Shown in pieces: positions 35,109 to 46,310 of a stretch of 64,000 bases of DNA. The notes beneath the pieces are model-generated. The model did no database searches, was not told the origin of the DNA, and worked only from the letters and a program-made list of their open reading frames with translations. Made by a program: the position numbers and the translations under genes. The stretch covers positions 1 through 64,000 of the forward strand of contig VDFB02275516.1 in NCBI GenBank assembly GCA_007258455.2, read 5' to 3'. Each line of letters opens with the position of its first letter. The stretch's first letter is position 1. Origin of the DNA: Sequoia sempervirens (lineage: Eukaryota; Streptophyta; Pinopsida; Cupressales; Cupressaceae).

Positions 35109-35519
35109 ATAGATCTGTACCACATGAAATAATATAACTTTTACAAGAAAAATACAAATAAAACTTTGCTTGAAATTGATTCCAATTTTTATTCCTGTCT
35201 TTTCCAATATTCTTAACCTTGGGATTCATGTTTACAACATGTATTTATGCTTTCCCAAACAATTTCCAACTAGTAAACTACCAACCACCCACAATTAACT
35301 TTCTAATCAAAGTTGTAACCTTAACGCACTTTTGACAACTTTACCAATGACAACTTTTACAATTTTCACATCATTTGCATTATGAATCCATTTTTTTTAA
35401 AAATGGTTTAGAATGACTCTAAATGATCATTAATGGTCCAAAATGACTTTATTTACATCAATCAACACAAAAAAAAAAGACAAAAACCAAAATTTGAACA
35501 TTAGGGTGCTTCTGCATTA

Positions 35520-36690
35520 GGCCCTCATTGAGAGTCATTCCTACTTGCAACTAGAAGAACCAATACATCAAATAGGGTAAAGTCATCTTGCACACTAAAT
35601 GGAACCACATGAAACACATATCCAAAGTAAGTCATGGACCATCTTGCTCACAAATCATAACCACAATAACAGGTAAACAATGCAAGACTAAAGACCCTCA
35701 TAAACACATCCCAAGTATATTATCTACAAACTCAAAACAACAAATATAAAATTAAACCAATATAATACTCCCCCAAGCCTCTGGAAGACTATCATTGACC
35801 ATTTTCATAAATGACTTCCCCCCATAGGACAATAACCAAAAAAATAAAAAATGTCAAAATCAAACACAATAATCAATAATAAAATCCACCAAAGGGGGAC
35901 ATAATTTTCACATTATCTAAAACTCATTACTTACTCACTAACTTCACTTAATATGCCATTCCACAATAATCCTCAAATGACTATGATCTCAATTAATCTA
36001 ATTTATCAATTCAACTATTTAAACAATTGACATAGTAAATTTATAATTCAACTGTAAAATAATTATAAAGTGATCAACATTCATTAACTAACCCAAAGAC
36101 AATCTAGAGAAAAACTTTTAAATATCTAAATACATATACAAATAAATTATTTTTCTCCTACTTGATTTCAAACCCATTTATCTAATAAATCCTCCAATTA
36201 TCTATATTAGAAAGTCACATTTTCCTTATTTAATTTTCCCCAATTTATTTTTCTGATTTAATCATTTAATTGTAAAGACAACAATATTCTTTTATTAAAT
36301 TCATAATATATATGTATACATGCCTATATACATACATATATAACGTATATAACATAAATACATTCATATATATATATATAAAACTCGAAAACAATAAATA
36401 ATACTTCCACATCAAATTCATATAATTCTAATTCTAAGCACACACATATGCATCAAATGATATAAATTGAATGCCAAGAAAATCGAATTCCACATATAAG
36501 GAACACTCAACATTATTGAATGCAGTAAATAGTATCATGAATAGCATTGATTGCCTTTAATATAAAAATCTATATGAAATCAAATCATACTAAGAAATCG
36601 ACTAACTACATCAAGTATTCAGAGCAGTAACAATACCGACTTCCAGTGCATAACAATATAGTTTATTAAGCTCTAATATATATAGATATT
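35520..36690 (+). other. Right continuation of the resident LTR-like sequence; no gene
   Basis: The first 60 bp continue the relative seen in reverse at 1290-1330. Farther right the sequence is AT-rich and uninformative. The right boundary is unknown. Confidence 0.35.
36306..36381. repeat. AT-rich microsatellite with TATACATA variants
   Basis: Alternating purine-pyrimidine sequence ends in a pure AT run near 36366-36380. Confidence 0.8.
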
Positions 36691-36984
36691 ATGATCCACG
36701 TGCAAAAAGTAATCCAAACACAGACGCAAGGTAGGGGCGCCGTGATAAGCATACAGTCAAAGGAAATACAGATTAATATCCTCAAGTGCTGCATACAGCG
36801 AATCCACTTGGAAATGGAGGCAAAAGCATCAAAGAAAGAAAATGCAGACTTAAATGTTTATGTCAAATTATCAAAACCAGACAAGCCTGATGCATAGTAT
36901 TTGAAGGCAAACACAGGAAAGGATGAAATATAGAAGTTGTGGAAGAAGGAAAATCTACATCGAGCCAAGATGAAAGCTCTTCAA
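36691..36984. other. No gene recognised
   Basis: A 68-codon plus-strand frame (36691-36897) has no motif I know. It lies just upstream of the PPR remnant but does not read as PPR repeats. Confidence 0.4.
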
Positions 36985-37514
36985 AATCTATGAATTAGTG
37001 AAACACTCGGAGTACATCCTAACATTGCAAGCTTGTTTCTAGGCGCATGCAACCCCGCAGGTTGAGTGGATGAGGGCTGCGCCTACTTCACATGTCAGTA
37101 ATCCTTATTGCATTACAACATAGTTGATCATTAGGTGCACATGGTTGGCCTTCTTGCTAGGAAAAAACAGTGGGGAATGCCATAAAATGGTATGCAAAGT
37201 TGGAGGAATTGGCTTAGCGAATGAAAGCAGCAAGGTGTTTCAAGATTCAATACTTTTACTTAATGTTGTGGGAGAAAAGAAAAAAGAATCATTGATCGGC
37301 CACCATAATGAAAAGTTAGCATTTTTAATAGGTTTGTTAAACATGGCTATCATTAAACTATTAGAGTTGTTAAGAACCTCCGAATATGATCTGATTGCCA
37401 CGCTGTATCTACATTCATCTCCAAGGTTGTTGCAAGAGAAATTATTTTGAGAGATGTGAACCATTTCCATCATGTAAACAAGTGCAGAATTTTTGTGGAG
37501 AGTATCATGGGTGA
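36985..37514 (+). pseudogene. PPR-DYW protein, C-terminal pseudogene fragment
   Basis: Pieces in shifted frames spell the C-terminal end of a plant PPR-DYW protein in correct order. First comes a PPR motif tail (VHPNIASLFLGACNPAG, then VDEGCAYFTC, then VHMVGLLARKKQW, with three in-frame stops). Then come an E-type segment (WYAKLEELA, stop, RMKAA) and GHHNEKLAFLIGLLN, matching the HxE zinc motif. TIRVVKNLRI, a stop, SDCHAVSTFISKVVAREIIL and RDVNHFHHV follow. The end reads FCGEYHG then TGA, where family members end near CGDYW. Such proteins edit C to U in organelle transcripts. At least two frameshifts and several stops make it dead, and no repeats are visible 5' of 36985. The neighbouring LTR element starts 9 bp after the stop. 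Confidence 0.82.
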
Positions 37515-37518
37515 TGTT

Positions 37519-37523
37519 AAATG
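37519..37523. repeat. Target site duplication AAATG (left)
   Basis: It is identical to AAATG at 43356-43360 and flanks the complete LTR element. Confidence 0.85.
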
Positions 37524-39684
37524 TGATGTAAGAAAGGTGGTTGATACTCACAATCCAACACAAAATAATCGACGTTAACAAGGATTCAACTTTTGCAAAT
37601 CTATTTTCACCCCTTTTCACAATCGCACAACAAGAGGCTTGTAGCCCTCCAAACTCAACTTTACACAAAATCCTTTTGAGAAGGCCATACAATGGCCTGA
37701 CAAACATCAATTAAGACTCAACATAGAACCCCAAACAATATAAAAAAAATCTAAATAGGTTTCTTTGAAACAAAACTGAAAACCAATAGGCTGTCCTGCC
37801 TTTTAGGCTACTTAATTAGCCCTAATATACAAAGGAAGTACTTGCCAAATTCTTGTTCAACACTTAAACTCCCTTGACAGTCAAAAATTGTGAAGCAAAG
37901 CCACAAATTCTCCAATCATTTCTCAGATACCTAACCTCTAGACCATTGATCCATGAAACCCTCAATTTCCTTGCACAAACACTAGGGTTTTCTAAAAATC
38001 AAAACTTCAAAGCTTTCCAAACTCAATCAATACATCCAAAAGGTTTAACTAGGTTTGTATAGACTCTCTAAACTTTCACAAGATCAATTCCATCAGTATT
38101 TCATCAAAACCCTTCTTTAGTGCCTCATTTTCACATGAAAAATGTTTTGCCTAGCACTAGGGAATCATGCCAAACCAAACAACTCGCTTCCTTTTCCACT
38201 CCAACCTATATAAACATATATCCTAACATCTAATATGCCATTCCTATGAGAAACATGACATGAAAGTAGCAGGAATGGCTTATTACATTACTTAAACTTC
38301 AAGTAGAGCCTTTTCTGGCTTGGGACAGGAAGTTACAGAGAATTAAAGAGACCTTCCTCTAAAAACAATATTAGACTCTCAAAATGATTTCAAATGAAAG
38401 CTAAAACATGTTAGAATAATTTTAAATGAATTTCAGAGGACTCCAAGTCTATACGGGTCTGTACAAAATGTGTAAAGTTTAGGAAGACAGTGAAAATGCA
38501 AAATTATCACTGTTTCTTTTAGTGGGAATCACATTACAATCCTTATCAACTGCTCCTCAAGCCTTGAAGAGTATTTTTATACATATTCCCTCCAAAACAT
38601 AACCACCTAATGTACATAACTGACTTTTGAAATTCTTAACTCTTCATATTCCCCTAAGTTGCATTTTGACTATTTTTGCTTCTTGACAACATTTACAATT
38701 TTGCTTTTGCAACATTTTACATATTTGACACCTATAACCAAAAACCCATCGAATTACATAGAAAATGGTCTTTTTAGACCTTATTTAGTATAGATAGACC
38801 AAAACCCCCTAGACTCACCTAATGACCAGGTATGTGCAGGATCATCATGGAAAAAATAGGCCCTTAAGTGGCAAAAATTCAGAAAAAATAGTGTTAGGCA
38901 ACTTGACATAAAAAATTGAATAAGTTATCTATATTATTTCAAAAATATGTAACAATATAATTTGTAGAAAATTGAACGTAGTTTCTAAACTACTAGGTTT
39001 ATTTAAAAATAAATAAAATCTATTTGGTGAAAATTTGAAATTTCAATGCAGTAGTTACTTTCAGGGAAAAAATAAGAAGTAGGTGTCGACCACCCTAACC
39101 ATAATAAAATGATAACCTTTTTTTATAAGATTTTATATATAAGTAGAGGACTCATGTCTGGATGTGATGCATATTTTTTTATAATTTTTTCCAAGTAAAT
39201 AATTAATTATAATTATTTTATTACAACTTTTAAAAAATATAAAAACTCATATGTCGACCACCTTAACTTGGTCAAAACTTCATGAAATTTAATTTTTCTT
39301 TTTTTAATCCTATAGTATGTGAAACATAAATGTGACACATGTTTTGGATTCAAAAAATGTGATACTGTTTGAAAGTTATAAATGTTTTTCAATTAGCCTA
39401 TCGATCAAGATTTTAGTCATAATTCTAATAGAAAATGAATAATTATTATTTATTAAATTCAAATTAAAGCATAATTTATATTGGTGGAAAGCTGAGATTC
39501 TCCTCTAAAAATGTTTTTCGTTTCATCAATTTTGGGTAAAAAAAAATTCGTCAGCCACATACCCTAGAAATACCCATAATATTGCCACTTTTTGGCCCAT
39601 CATGATCCTACACATACCCGACCAACATCTCAAAACGTTCAAATTATCAAAATTTGCAATTAAGGCTTAAGTGCTCTTGCACCA
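37524..39684 (-). repeat. 3' LTR with MITE G inserted
   Basis: It starts TGATGTAAG and ends GTGCTCTTGCACCA. It is collinear with 41979-43355, including AGGCTTGTAGCCCTCCAAAC and CCTAACCTCTAGACC. Without the MITE it is about 1.36 kb, equal to the other LTR. Confidence 0.92.
38828..39619. mobile_element. MITE copy G (4-bp-TSD family)
   Basis: The element is 792 bp, beginning AGGTATGTGCAGGATCATC and ending ATGATCCTACACATACCC. The direct repeat GACC lies at 38824-38827 and 39620-39623 (GACCA can also be read). The uninserted sister LTR reads AGTGACCAACATT at about 43290-43303, which confirms a clean insertion. Confidence 0.93.
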
Positions 39685-39695
39685 TACAACCCCAC
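39685..39695 (-). other. Candidate polypurine tract
   Basis: The minus strand reads GTGGGGTTGTA directly before the 3' LTR start. It is purine-rich but imperfect. Confidence 0.5.
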
Positions 39696-39989
39696 TGAAA
39701 AGAACTCATGCCACATGAATTGTGTCTGGTACTGGTTGTTCCAAGCTTCACACATATTCCTTTGGTCTGCAAATCCTCTCCATTGGTTCCAACATTGAAG
39801 TCCTGCATTCTTAGCCATGCTTATACTTGAACATGTCTTCAATTCTACAATCAGACTTGATGATGGTATTTTACCTATTCCTTGACCAAATCCTGACTTT
39901 ATTCCTTATTCTATACCTACAAACAAATGTTTGTTAGTAACTTATTGAACTAAATTCCTTATTACCTCATCTTCACGCTTGTTTCTTCC

Positions 39990-41884
39990 TTAAATTTCTT
40001 GTCCATTATTTCCTTTTATCATTGTCATCAAACTTCCTATCTTGTTAAAATTTGATACCATTGTATTGTCATATTTATTAACTTTTGTACCTACAAATCT
40101 AGCTACCTTTGCAAACTTACTCTCAATTATAGGACACACAATGGTCCCCACCAAAACATTCTCATTCAAATTCACTATCAACTCCTTTTTTATAGTATCA
40201 TCTTTCACATCTACTGTCAGAGCTTTCTCAGACTTTGGACTGATTGTAACATCAAAAATTTTGTCTTCCCTTATAACTTCAACAAACTCTTTCTTCCCAC
40301 ACATGATAAATATTTCCTTACCTTTCTCATCTTCCACCAAAGGAATCAAAACAAACTTGCATCCATCTTTTACTATGGTATATGTGTTCTCTCTCCCATC
40401 ATACATTGCATGCCTTTCATATTGACAAGGCTTACCTAGGAGTAAATGAGAACAATCCATAGGAAGAATCACAAACTACCTTATCCTTATAACCCTCAAT
40501 CTGAACCTCTATCACAACTTGTTCATTGACCAACAAATATTTCCCATCACTCAACCAAGACACTTTATATGCAAACTCATGAGAATTTTTTTGCAACTTC
40601 AATTTGTTAACCATCTCACTTGGGACCATGTTTTCAATAGAGCTAGAATCAATAACAATTTTACATACCTTGTTTTTTCACTTGCAAGTGGTCTTGAACA
40701 GGTTCTTTCTTTTCAATGGTTCCACCTCCTTGACTTCCTTCAATAAAGTCTTCCTCATCATCAACATTTCCCCTGTTTTAGGAGTAGCTCTTAAACTTAG
40801 AGAATTTGTACTCTCACACTCCTCTTCTTGAACTAATTGTGCTCTCCTTTAAGTCCTCTTGTCTCCACTTAATGAAATACCAAACTTTTTAGGAAACTTC
40901 CAAAAAGGATGACCATATTGATTACAATGTTAACATCTCCCTACAAAAACATTTGAATTTCTACCACCACTAAACTTGCCTCTACCCCTAAAACCTCCTC
41001 TAGTATCAACACCTTGCTCCTTACCTTTATTGGCTTCTTCTTGTTCCTCAAATGGATGCTTTGATTAGGAATTGTTCCTCTCCCTCTTATACTAGTTCCT
41101 CTTCCTCTAACAAATTTCTCTTGCCTTCTTTTGATATTTTCCTCCACCTTGATTGTTAATTTAAAACACTCCTCAAAATTCTTTGCGTTAGCAACAACAA
41201 GTTCATCTTGTATATTCAATCTAAGACCACCTAGATATCTAGCCAATTTTTTAGCTTCATCCTCATCCCTTCTTAACCTTATACTTAGTTTATAAAATTC
41301 ATCTATATAGGCCTTAACATTTAGATCCTTTTGTTTCAATCCTTGCAATCTTTTATACAATTGAACTTCATAGTATTCTAAAAGAAACTTACCTTTCATT
41401 TTTTTGCCATCTTGTCCCATGAAGTTATCCTTGACATTACTTTCTTTCTCCTTTCTGCTTGCTCATAATCCCACCATAGAAGAGCATGACCTTTGAGTTT
41501 AGTATTTTCCACCTTCACCTTTTGTTCATCTAAATTATCTTCACTTTCAAAGTGATTGTCCATAGAAGCAATACAATCAAGAAACTATTCTTCATTAAAA
41601 TTTCCACCATAGAGAGGAAGAACAACTTTTACCTTCATTGAATCACCTTTCACTTCTCTAAGCATCTTTACCATCATCTGATCTTCAGGGTCTAACTCTC
41701 CATTAACATCTTCATATTCTTTGTCTTCTTCCTCTATTTCACTCTCTTCATATTCATCTCTTATTTTCTTTGTCTCAAAGGTAGAAAGCCTTGCCAACAT
41801 AGTATTATGTGACTCCAGAAGCTTAGCATTCTTCTCCTTCAATTCCTACAATTCTCTAGCAGCACCAATACCCTTTGGAGGCAT
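39990..41884 (-). pseudogene. gag-pro: gag-protease polyprotein, Ty3/gypsy type
   Basis: It starts with MPPKGIGAAREL at 41884. Next comes an acidic coiled-coil segment, then the retrotransposon gag core: ALLWWDYEQAERRKKVMSRI, then ITSWDKM, then LQGLKQKDLNVKAYIDEFYK, then ARYLGGLRLNIQDEL. An Arg/Gly-rich tail (RGRGTSIRGRG) follows. Near 40905-40935 a zinc knuckle with a stop in it lacks its last cysteine (HCNQYGHPFWKF). The protease follows: active site VIDSSS near 40645 where D-S-G is expected, then LLLGKPCQYERHAMYDGREN near 40430. Several in-frame stops (first after residue 12, again near 41585) and shifts inactivate it. The products would form the particle and process it. Confidence 0.87.
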
Positions 41885-41968
41885 TTTCACGAATTTGTCT
41901 TTTCACCTTCCAATCACTTTTCTTCAAACCTATAAAATTCAATCACAAAGGATCTTGTCCCTGAGGTT

Positions 41969-41976
41969 TGATACCA
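41969..41976 (-). promoter_or_regulatory. Primer-binding site (initiator tRNA-Met type)
   Basis: The minus strand reads TGGTATCA followed by AACC, two bases inside the 5' LTR. Confidence 0.75.
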
Positions 41977-41978
41977 CC

Positions 41979-43355
41979 TAATGTAATTAAGGTGGTTGAA
42001 ACTCACAACCCAACAAAAAATAAATAGACTTTAACAAGGATTCAACTTTTCTAACCCTATTCTCACCCCTTTTCACAATCACACAACAAAAGGCTTGTAG
42101 CCCTCCAAACACAACTTTACAAAAAATCATTTTGAGAAGGTTGTAAAATGGCCTAACAAATATTAATTAAGACTCACTAAAGAACCCCAAATAATAAAAA
42201 ATATATCCAAATAGGTTTCTTTGAAACAATACTGAAAAACCAGTAGGCTACCCTCCCTTTTAGGCTACTCAATTAGCCCTAATTTATAAAGGAAGTACTT
42301 CCCAAACACTTTTTCAACACTTAAACTCCCTTTAAAATCACAAATTGTGATGGAAAAACACAAATTCTCTAATCATTTCTTAGATACCTGACCTCTAGAC
42401 CGCTTATCCATGAAACCCTCAATTTCCATGCACAAACACTAGGGTTTTCTAAAAATCACAACTTCAAAGCTTTCCAAACTCAATAAATGCATCCAAAAGG
42501 TTTAACTAGGTCTGTAAAGACTCTCTAAACCTTCACAAGATCAATTCCATCAATATTTCAGTAAAACCCTTCTTTAGTTCCTCATTTTCACACAAAAAAT
42601 GCTTTGCCCAGCCCTAGGGAATCATGCCAAACCAAACAACTCACTTCCTTTTCCACTCTAGTCTATATAAAAACCTACCCAAACATCTAACATTCCATTC
42701 CTCCAAGAAACATGGCATGACAGTAAGAGGAATGGCTTATTACATTATTTAAACTTCAAACAGAGCCTTTTCTGGCCTGACACAGGCAGTTATAGAGAAT
42801 TAAAGAGACCTTCCTATAAAATTAATATTAGACTCTCAAAATTATTTCTAATGAAATTTAAAACTTGCTAGAATAATATAAAATTAATTTCAGGGTATTC
42901 CAAGCCTGTACGGGTCTATATAGAATGTGCAAAAATAGGGAAGATAGTGAAAATGCAAAATTAATGTTGTTTCTTTCAATGGGAATCACATTACAATTCT
43001 TATCAACTGCTCGTTGATCCTTGAAGATGATTTTTATACATATTACCTCCAAAAAATAACCACCCAACGTACATACCTGACTTTTGAAATGCTTAACTCT
43101 TCATATTCCCCTAAGTTGGATTTTGACAATTTCTAATTTTTGAGAACATTTACAATTTTGCTTTTGCAACTTTTTACATATTTGACACCTATAACCAAAA
43201 ACTAATCCAATTACATAGGAAATGCTCTTTTTAGACCTTATTTAATATAGATAGACCTGAACTACCCCAAATCCCCTAGACTCACCTAGTGACCAACATT
43301 TCAAAACCTTCAAATGATAAAAATTTGCAATTAAGGCTTAGGTGCTCCTACACCA
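41979..43355 (-). repeat. 5' LTR of the 37524-43355 element
   Basis: This 1377-bp LTR starts TAATGTAATTAAGG (the first G of the terminal TG mutated) and ends GGTGCTCCTACACCA. Confidence 0.92.
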
Positions 43356-43360
43356 AAATG
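43356..43360. repeat. Target site duplication AAATG (right)
   Basis: It matches 37519-37523 exactly. Confidence 0.85.
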
Positions 43361-45581
43361 GAACAATAAAAACCATAGACCTTCACAATATTATTATGCC
43401 CTAGAGAGAATGCATGCCAATGCAAAATCATAGTCAAGGCATGTGAATTGATTGACAAAAAGCTTGAAAAGGATTTGGCCCATGAACTATAATTATTGTA
43501 GGTTATGCACAAAATGAATATGTTGAAATCACGTAAAAAGCTTTCATGCAAAAAGAAATAATTAGGATCATAGTGTGAGATCTATATGTCAGAATGCCTC
43601 ATATAAGAAGAAACCCTCCTAAATTTGGAATAAGAAAAAGATGGGTTCATTCATGATTGAGCAATGTTAATAGGGTGAGGACAATGGTACAAAAATCAAA
43701 TGCAAAACATAAATATTCATTGAATACTATATAAGAGACTACTACTATGATCACATATTAAACACCATTTGTTATCATGGTAGGGCGAATGAAAATTAAT
43801 GCTTCCAATAAAAAGGAGTATGGCGTCAGAGTCTAGAGAAATACAACATACATGGATATTGTAGAGAGGGCCCTAGATGCAAATATGCACAAAATAAATT
43901 TAATCTATAAGGGTTCAAAGAAAATTTCAAGCAAATACAAATGGAAATTAGTCTAAGGTATCAAACTCTATAATGGAGTACAAATTCAGCATTGAACAAC
44001 ATGCAGTAAGATAAAAAATAATCGTTTGCAATCAACAAAGAGAGAATGAATTCCTATTGCATTGAATGGATAAATGGAACAAAGAATGATGAAGAAGCCA
44101 ACCTAGTTTCCTACGTGGTTGAAATGAAGTTTGGTGTTAGAATCAAACCTCTACATCCACAATGATCCACTTCTACAAATCCTTAACCAAATCATCCATA
44201 ATTTACCCCAGTCCTCAATTTTTGAAAATAATCAATTGAATGCAATTATTCAATAGATAATTTCTTGCAGACACAATTCTCTATTCGAACCCCAAAAATC
44301 AATGATAATAATAATCCCCCCTCATCTCTCCAAATTGATAATTATTATAATCTTTCCAAAAAGAAGCTGTAAGATTTTTTAAAACAAAAATCTGATAATT
44401 TTTTTGTAAAATAACAATTTTCTATTCTTTAAATAGCTCGAAGTCACACATGTGCTTTGAGACAATTTTTTTCTATATTTTTACTTTTTTTTACAATTTA
44501 ACCATTATCTCCTTATAATTTAATATTCTATATTATATTATCTTCCCACCTTTCTAATTTATTAAAAACTCAACATTAATAATAATATATTTATATTTAA
44601 TTATTGAAATACTTTATAACTTAATAATTTAATTTAATAAATTAATTAACCAAGATCAACTTTTAACAAACATCATAAAAGGGTGAATCATGGAGGGGAA
44701 CTACACATGCCACATAGATATGGAGAGTGGAGGATGAGTCATGAATAGACACACTTTAACCAATAGATTTCATGCCAAATATGTGTTTCGATGCAAAAAT
44801 CAAGCCGTGTATGGGAAAGTTGATCTAGCTGCCAAAAAATGTTGCACAATTATTGGTGAGAAATCCTGAATCAAAGGTGATGCATGAGGTGTGAAGAGAG
44901 TAGGGTGTAGGGTTCCTGTGCAATGCATTGCCTCTCCCCTGCCAAATTATCAACTATGTCTCTATGGGCCTATCACGTGCTGCAAATAAAGGTCATGAAG
45001 GCCATGTAAACCCTCATAGTGTTGTAGGGAAACAAACAAAGACAAACCTACACACAAAGATATTTTTTTGCAAATTGAATCAGAGCCTAAATTAGAATCA
45101 CAATCTGCAATAAAAGTATATTGAAAATGGGAGTAGCCGCATGAGACTATAGGTGTGAAGGCCACTTAAAATATTAGGAGGCTGAGTGGATAGTGAATCA
45201 CACAAAAGGAAATTTCCTTGACCTTTGCTTGATGCTTGAAGAACTGCTAATGAAGAGTGTGCAGAGGCCTATCAAGGTTGACTGACAAATACAATTCCAC
45301 CCTTATCATTGGAATGGGAAAAATGACTATAGATTGAGTTCCCATATAGAGATTGAGATTCCACGTAAAGATTGCAATAGAAACCAAGGCTAATGGTGTT
45401 ATCACACAATCAAAAAAAATATTCGTGCATTATTTCATTACAAAAGACAACACTTCCTCAACAACAAAGATAGATTGCAAATAGACACTGGATACAAACA
45501 ACAAACCTAAGATCAAGGTGCGGTCAATTCACAAAATACAATAAAATGGTTCACCTAAAGACCTACAACTATCTCCTTTAT
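43361..45581 (-). other. Internal remnant of the second LTR family; no coding motif
   Basis: The primer-binding site at 45582-45593 implies that this is internal DNA of a minus-strand element. Frames are short (up to 67 codons) and show no gag, protease or RT motif. 44460-44680 is very AT-rich. Its 3' LTR is not visible to the left. Confidence 0.45.
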
Positions 45582-45593
45582 GCTCTAATACCA
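45582..45593 (-). promoter_or_regulatory. Primer-binding site (initiator tRNA-Met)
   Basis: The minus strand reads TGGTATTAGAGC, one base different from the canonical TGGTATCAGAGC and directly abutting the LTR. Confidence 0.8.
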
Positions 45594-46310
45594 TATAAGA
45601 ATTAAGATAATCTAGGAGATAAAAGACAAGAACAAATAAAAGATGCACAATATTGTATTTAGATGACTTAAATGATAATGAGTACAAATATTTGCATATA
45701 CAGGCAAGGAAGATGGTAGATTGACAAGTGACCTAAGATGTGGCACAAATGAGTAGACAAGTGTCCTATAAGGCATAAAAAAAATTCCTCACCAATAATT
45801 CATCGAAGGAAAATTCACCGCTAGAAATTGATCGCCTCAGAAAATTCACCGCAGCTCAAAATAAACGCCACTAATATTTTTAATAAAATCAAAGTTTTTG
45901 AAATATATATTAAAAAATATTAATGTGGTTAATTTTCTTTTGCGTGAATTATTGGCGGTGAATTTTTTGTAGCGGTGAACTACTGGTGGTGAATTTTCCA
46001 TAGATGAATTGTTCGTGATGAATTTTACTAGAGCTATCCTATAGGTGTTAACCTTAGGAACACTTGGAGTGTGTGAACCAACAAATTCTATGACCAAGTC
46101 ATCAACCTTTATACCAAGTTTTGAGTAACTATTGAGGTGAGATGGAAATAATTTCAACCTAAAAAAGGTATGTGCATGAGGTTAACCAAATAACTTAGTA
46201 ACCTCTAGAGGTTTAAGAGGTTTTAGATTCAGTTAGAAAAGATGTTTTTTCGCCTCATCAACCTAAGTACACTTAAGTATAGTGAATAGATAAATTATTC
46301 ACTCTTAACA
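45594..46310 (-). repeat. 5' LTR of the second family, with a MITE inserted
   Basis: It matches 18853-19310 on both sides of a 264-bp insertion. It ends ACTCTTAACA, giving minus-strand TGTTAAGAGT as the LTR start. Confidence 0.8.
45773..46036. mobile_element. 264-bp Mutator-like MITE with long inverted repeats
   Basis: The insertion is flanked by TCCTATAAG (45764-45772) and TCCTATAGG (46037-46045), a 9-bp duplication with one mismatch. The related LTR shows a single TCCTATAGG at about 19038. The two ends are imperfect inverted repeats of about 75 bp built from AATTCACCGC-like words, and there is little spacer. A 9-bp duplication with long inverted repeats is typical of the Mutator superfamily. 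Confidence 0.8.

Larger units (their letters stand above)
21753..35519 (-). mobile_element. Outer non-autonomous LTR element hosting nested insertions
   Basis: Direct repeats at 21753-22732 and 32771-35519 are LTRs of the TGATGTA...CACCA family. A primer-binding site on the minus strand lies beside the right LTR. Excluding the inserted Tat-like element (22813-31756), the internal DNA is only about 1.1 kb and encodes at most a charged helix. Target duplication is doubtful (AGACC at 21748-21752 versus GGCCC at 35520-35524). Confidence 0.7.
32771..35519 (-). repeat. 5' LTR of the outer element, interrupted by MITE F
   Basis: It matches 21753-22732 on both sides of the MITE. Excluding MITE F and its duplication it is about 1.0 kb. 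It ends GGTGCTTCTGCATTA, a mutated form of the family end CACCA. Confidence 0.8.
37524..43355 (-). mobile_element. Ty3/gypsy-type LTR element with gag-protease only
   Basis: The element is 5832 bp with both LTRs, a primer-binding site, a candidate polypurine tract and an exact 5-bp target duplication. The internal region is 2294 bp and contains gag and protease remnants on the minus strand, with no room or trace of reverse transcriptase, RNase H or integrase. It is therefore non-autonomous or internally deleted. It sits just downstream of the PPR pseudogene. MITE G has inserted in its 3' LTR. Confidence 0.9.

Noticed and set aside
36306..36381. AT-rich run as a replication origin or matrix attachment region
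   Set aside because: A simple microsatellite gives no evidence for either.
37240..37710. 156-codon minus-strand frame
   Set aside because: It is antisense to the PPR-DYW remnant and crosses the LTR boundary at 37524. It is chance.
18853..46310. The two second-family LTRs as ends of a single 27-kb element
   Set aside because: The left copy has its polypurine tract on the right side and the right copy has its primer site on the left side. This would fit formally, but 37519-43360 and the PPR pseudogene between them are ordinary resident DNA, and the two LTRs' interiors show no continuity.
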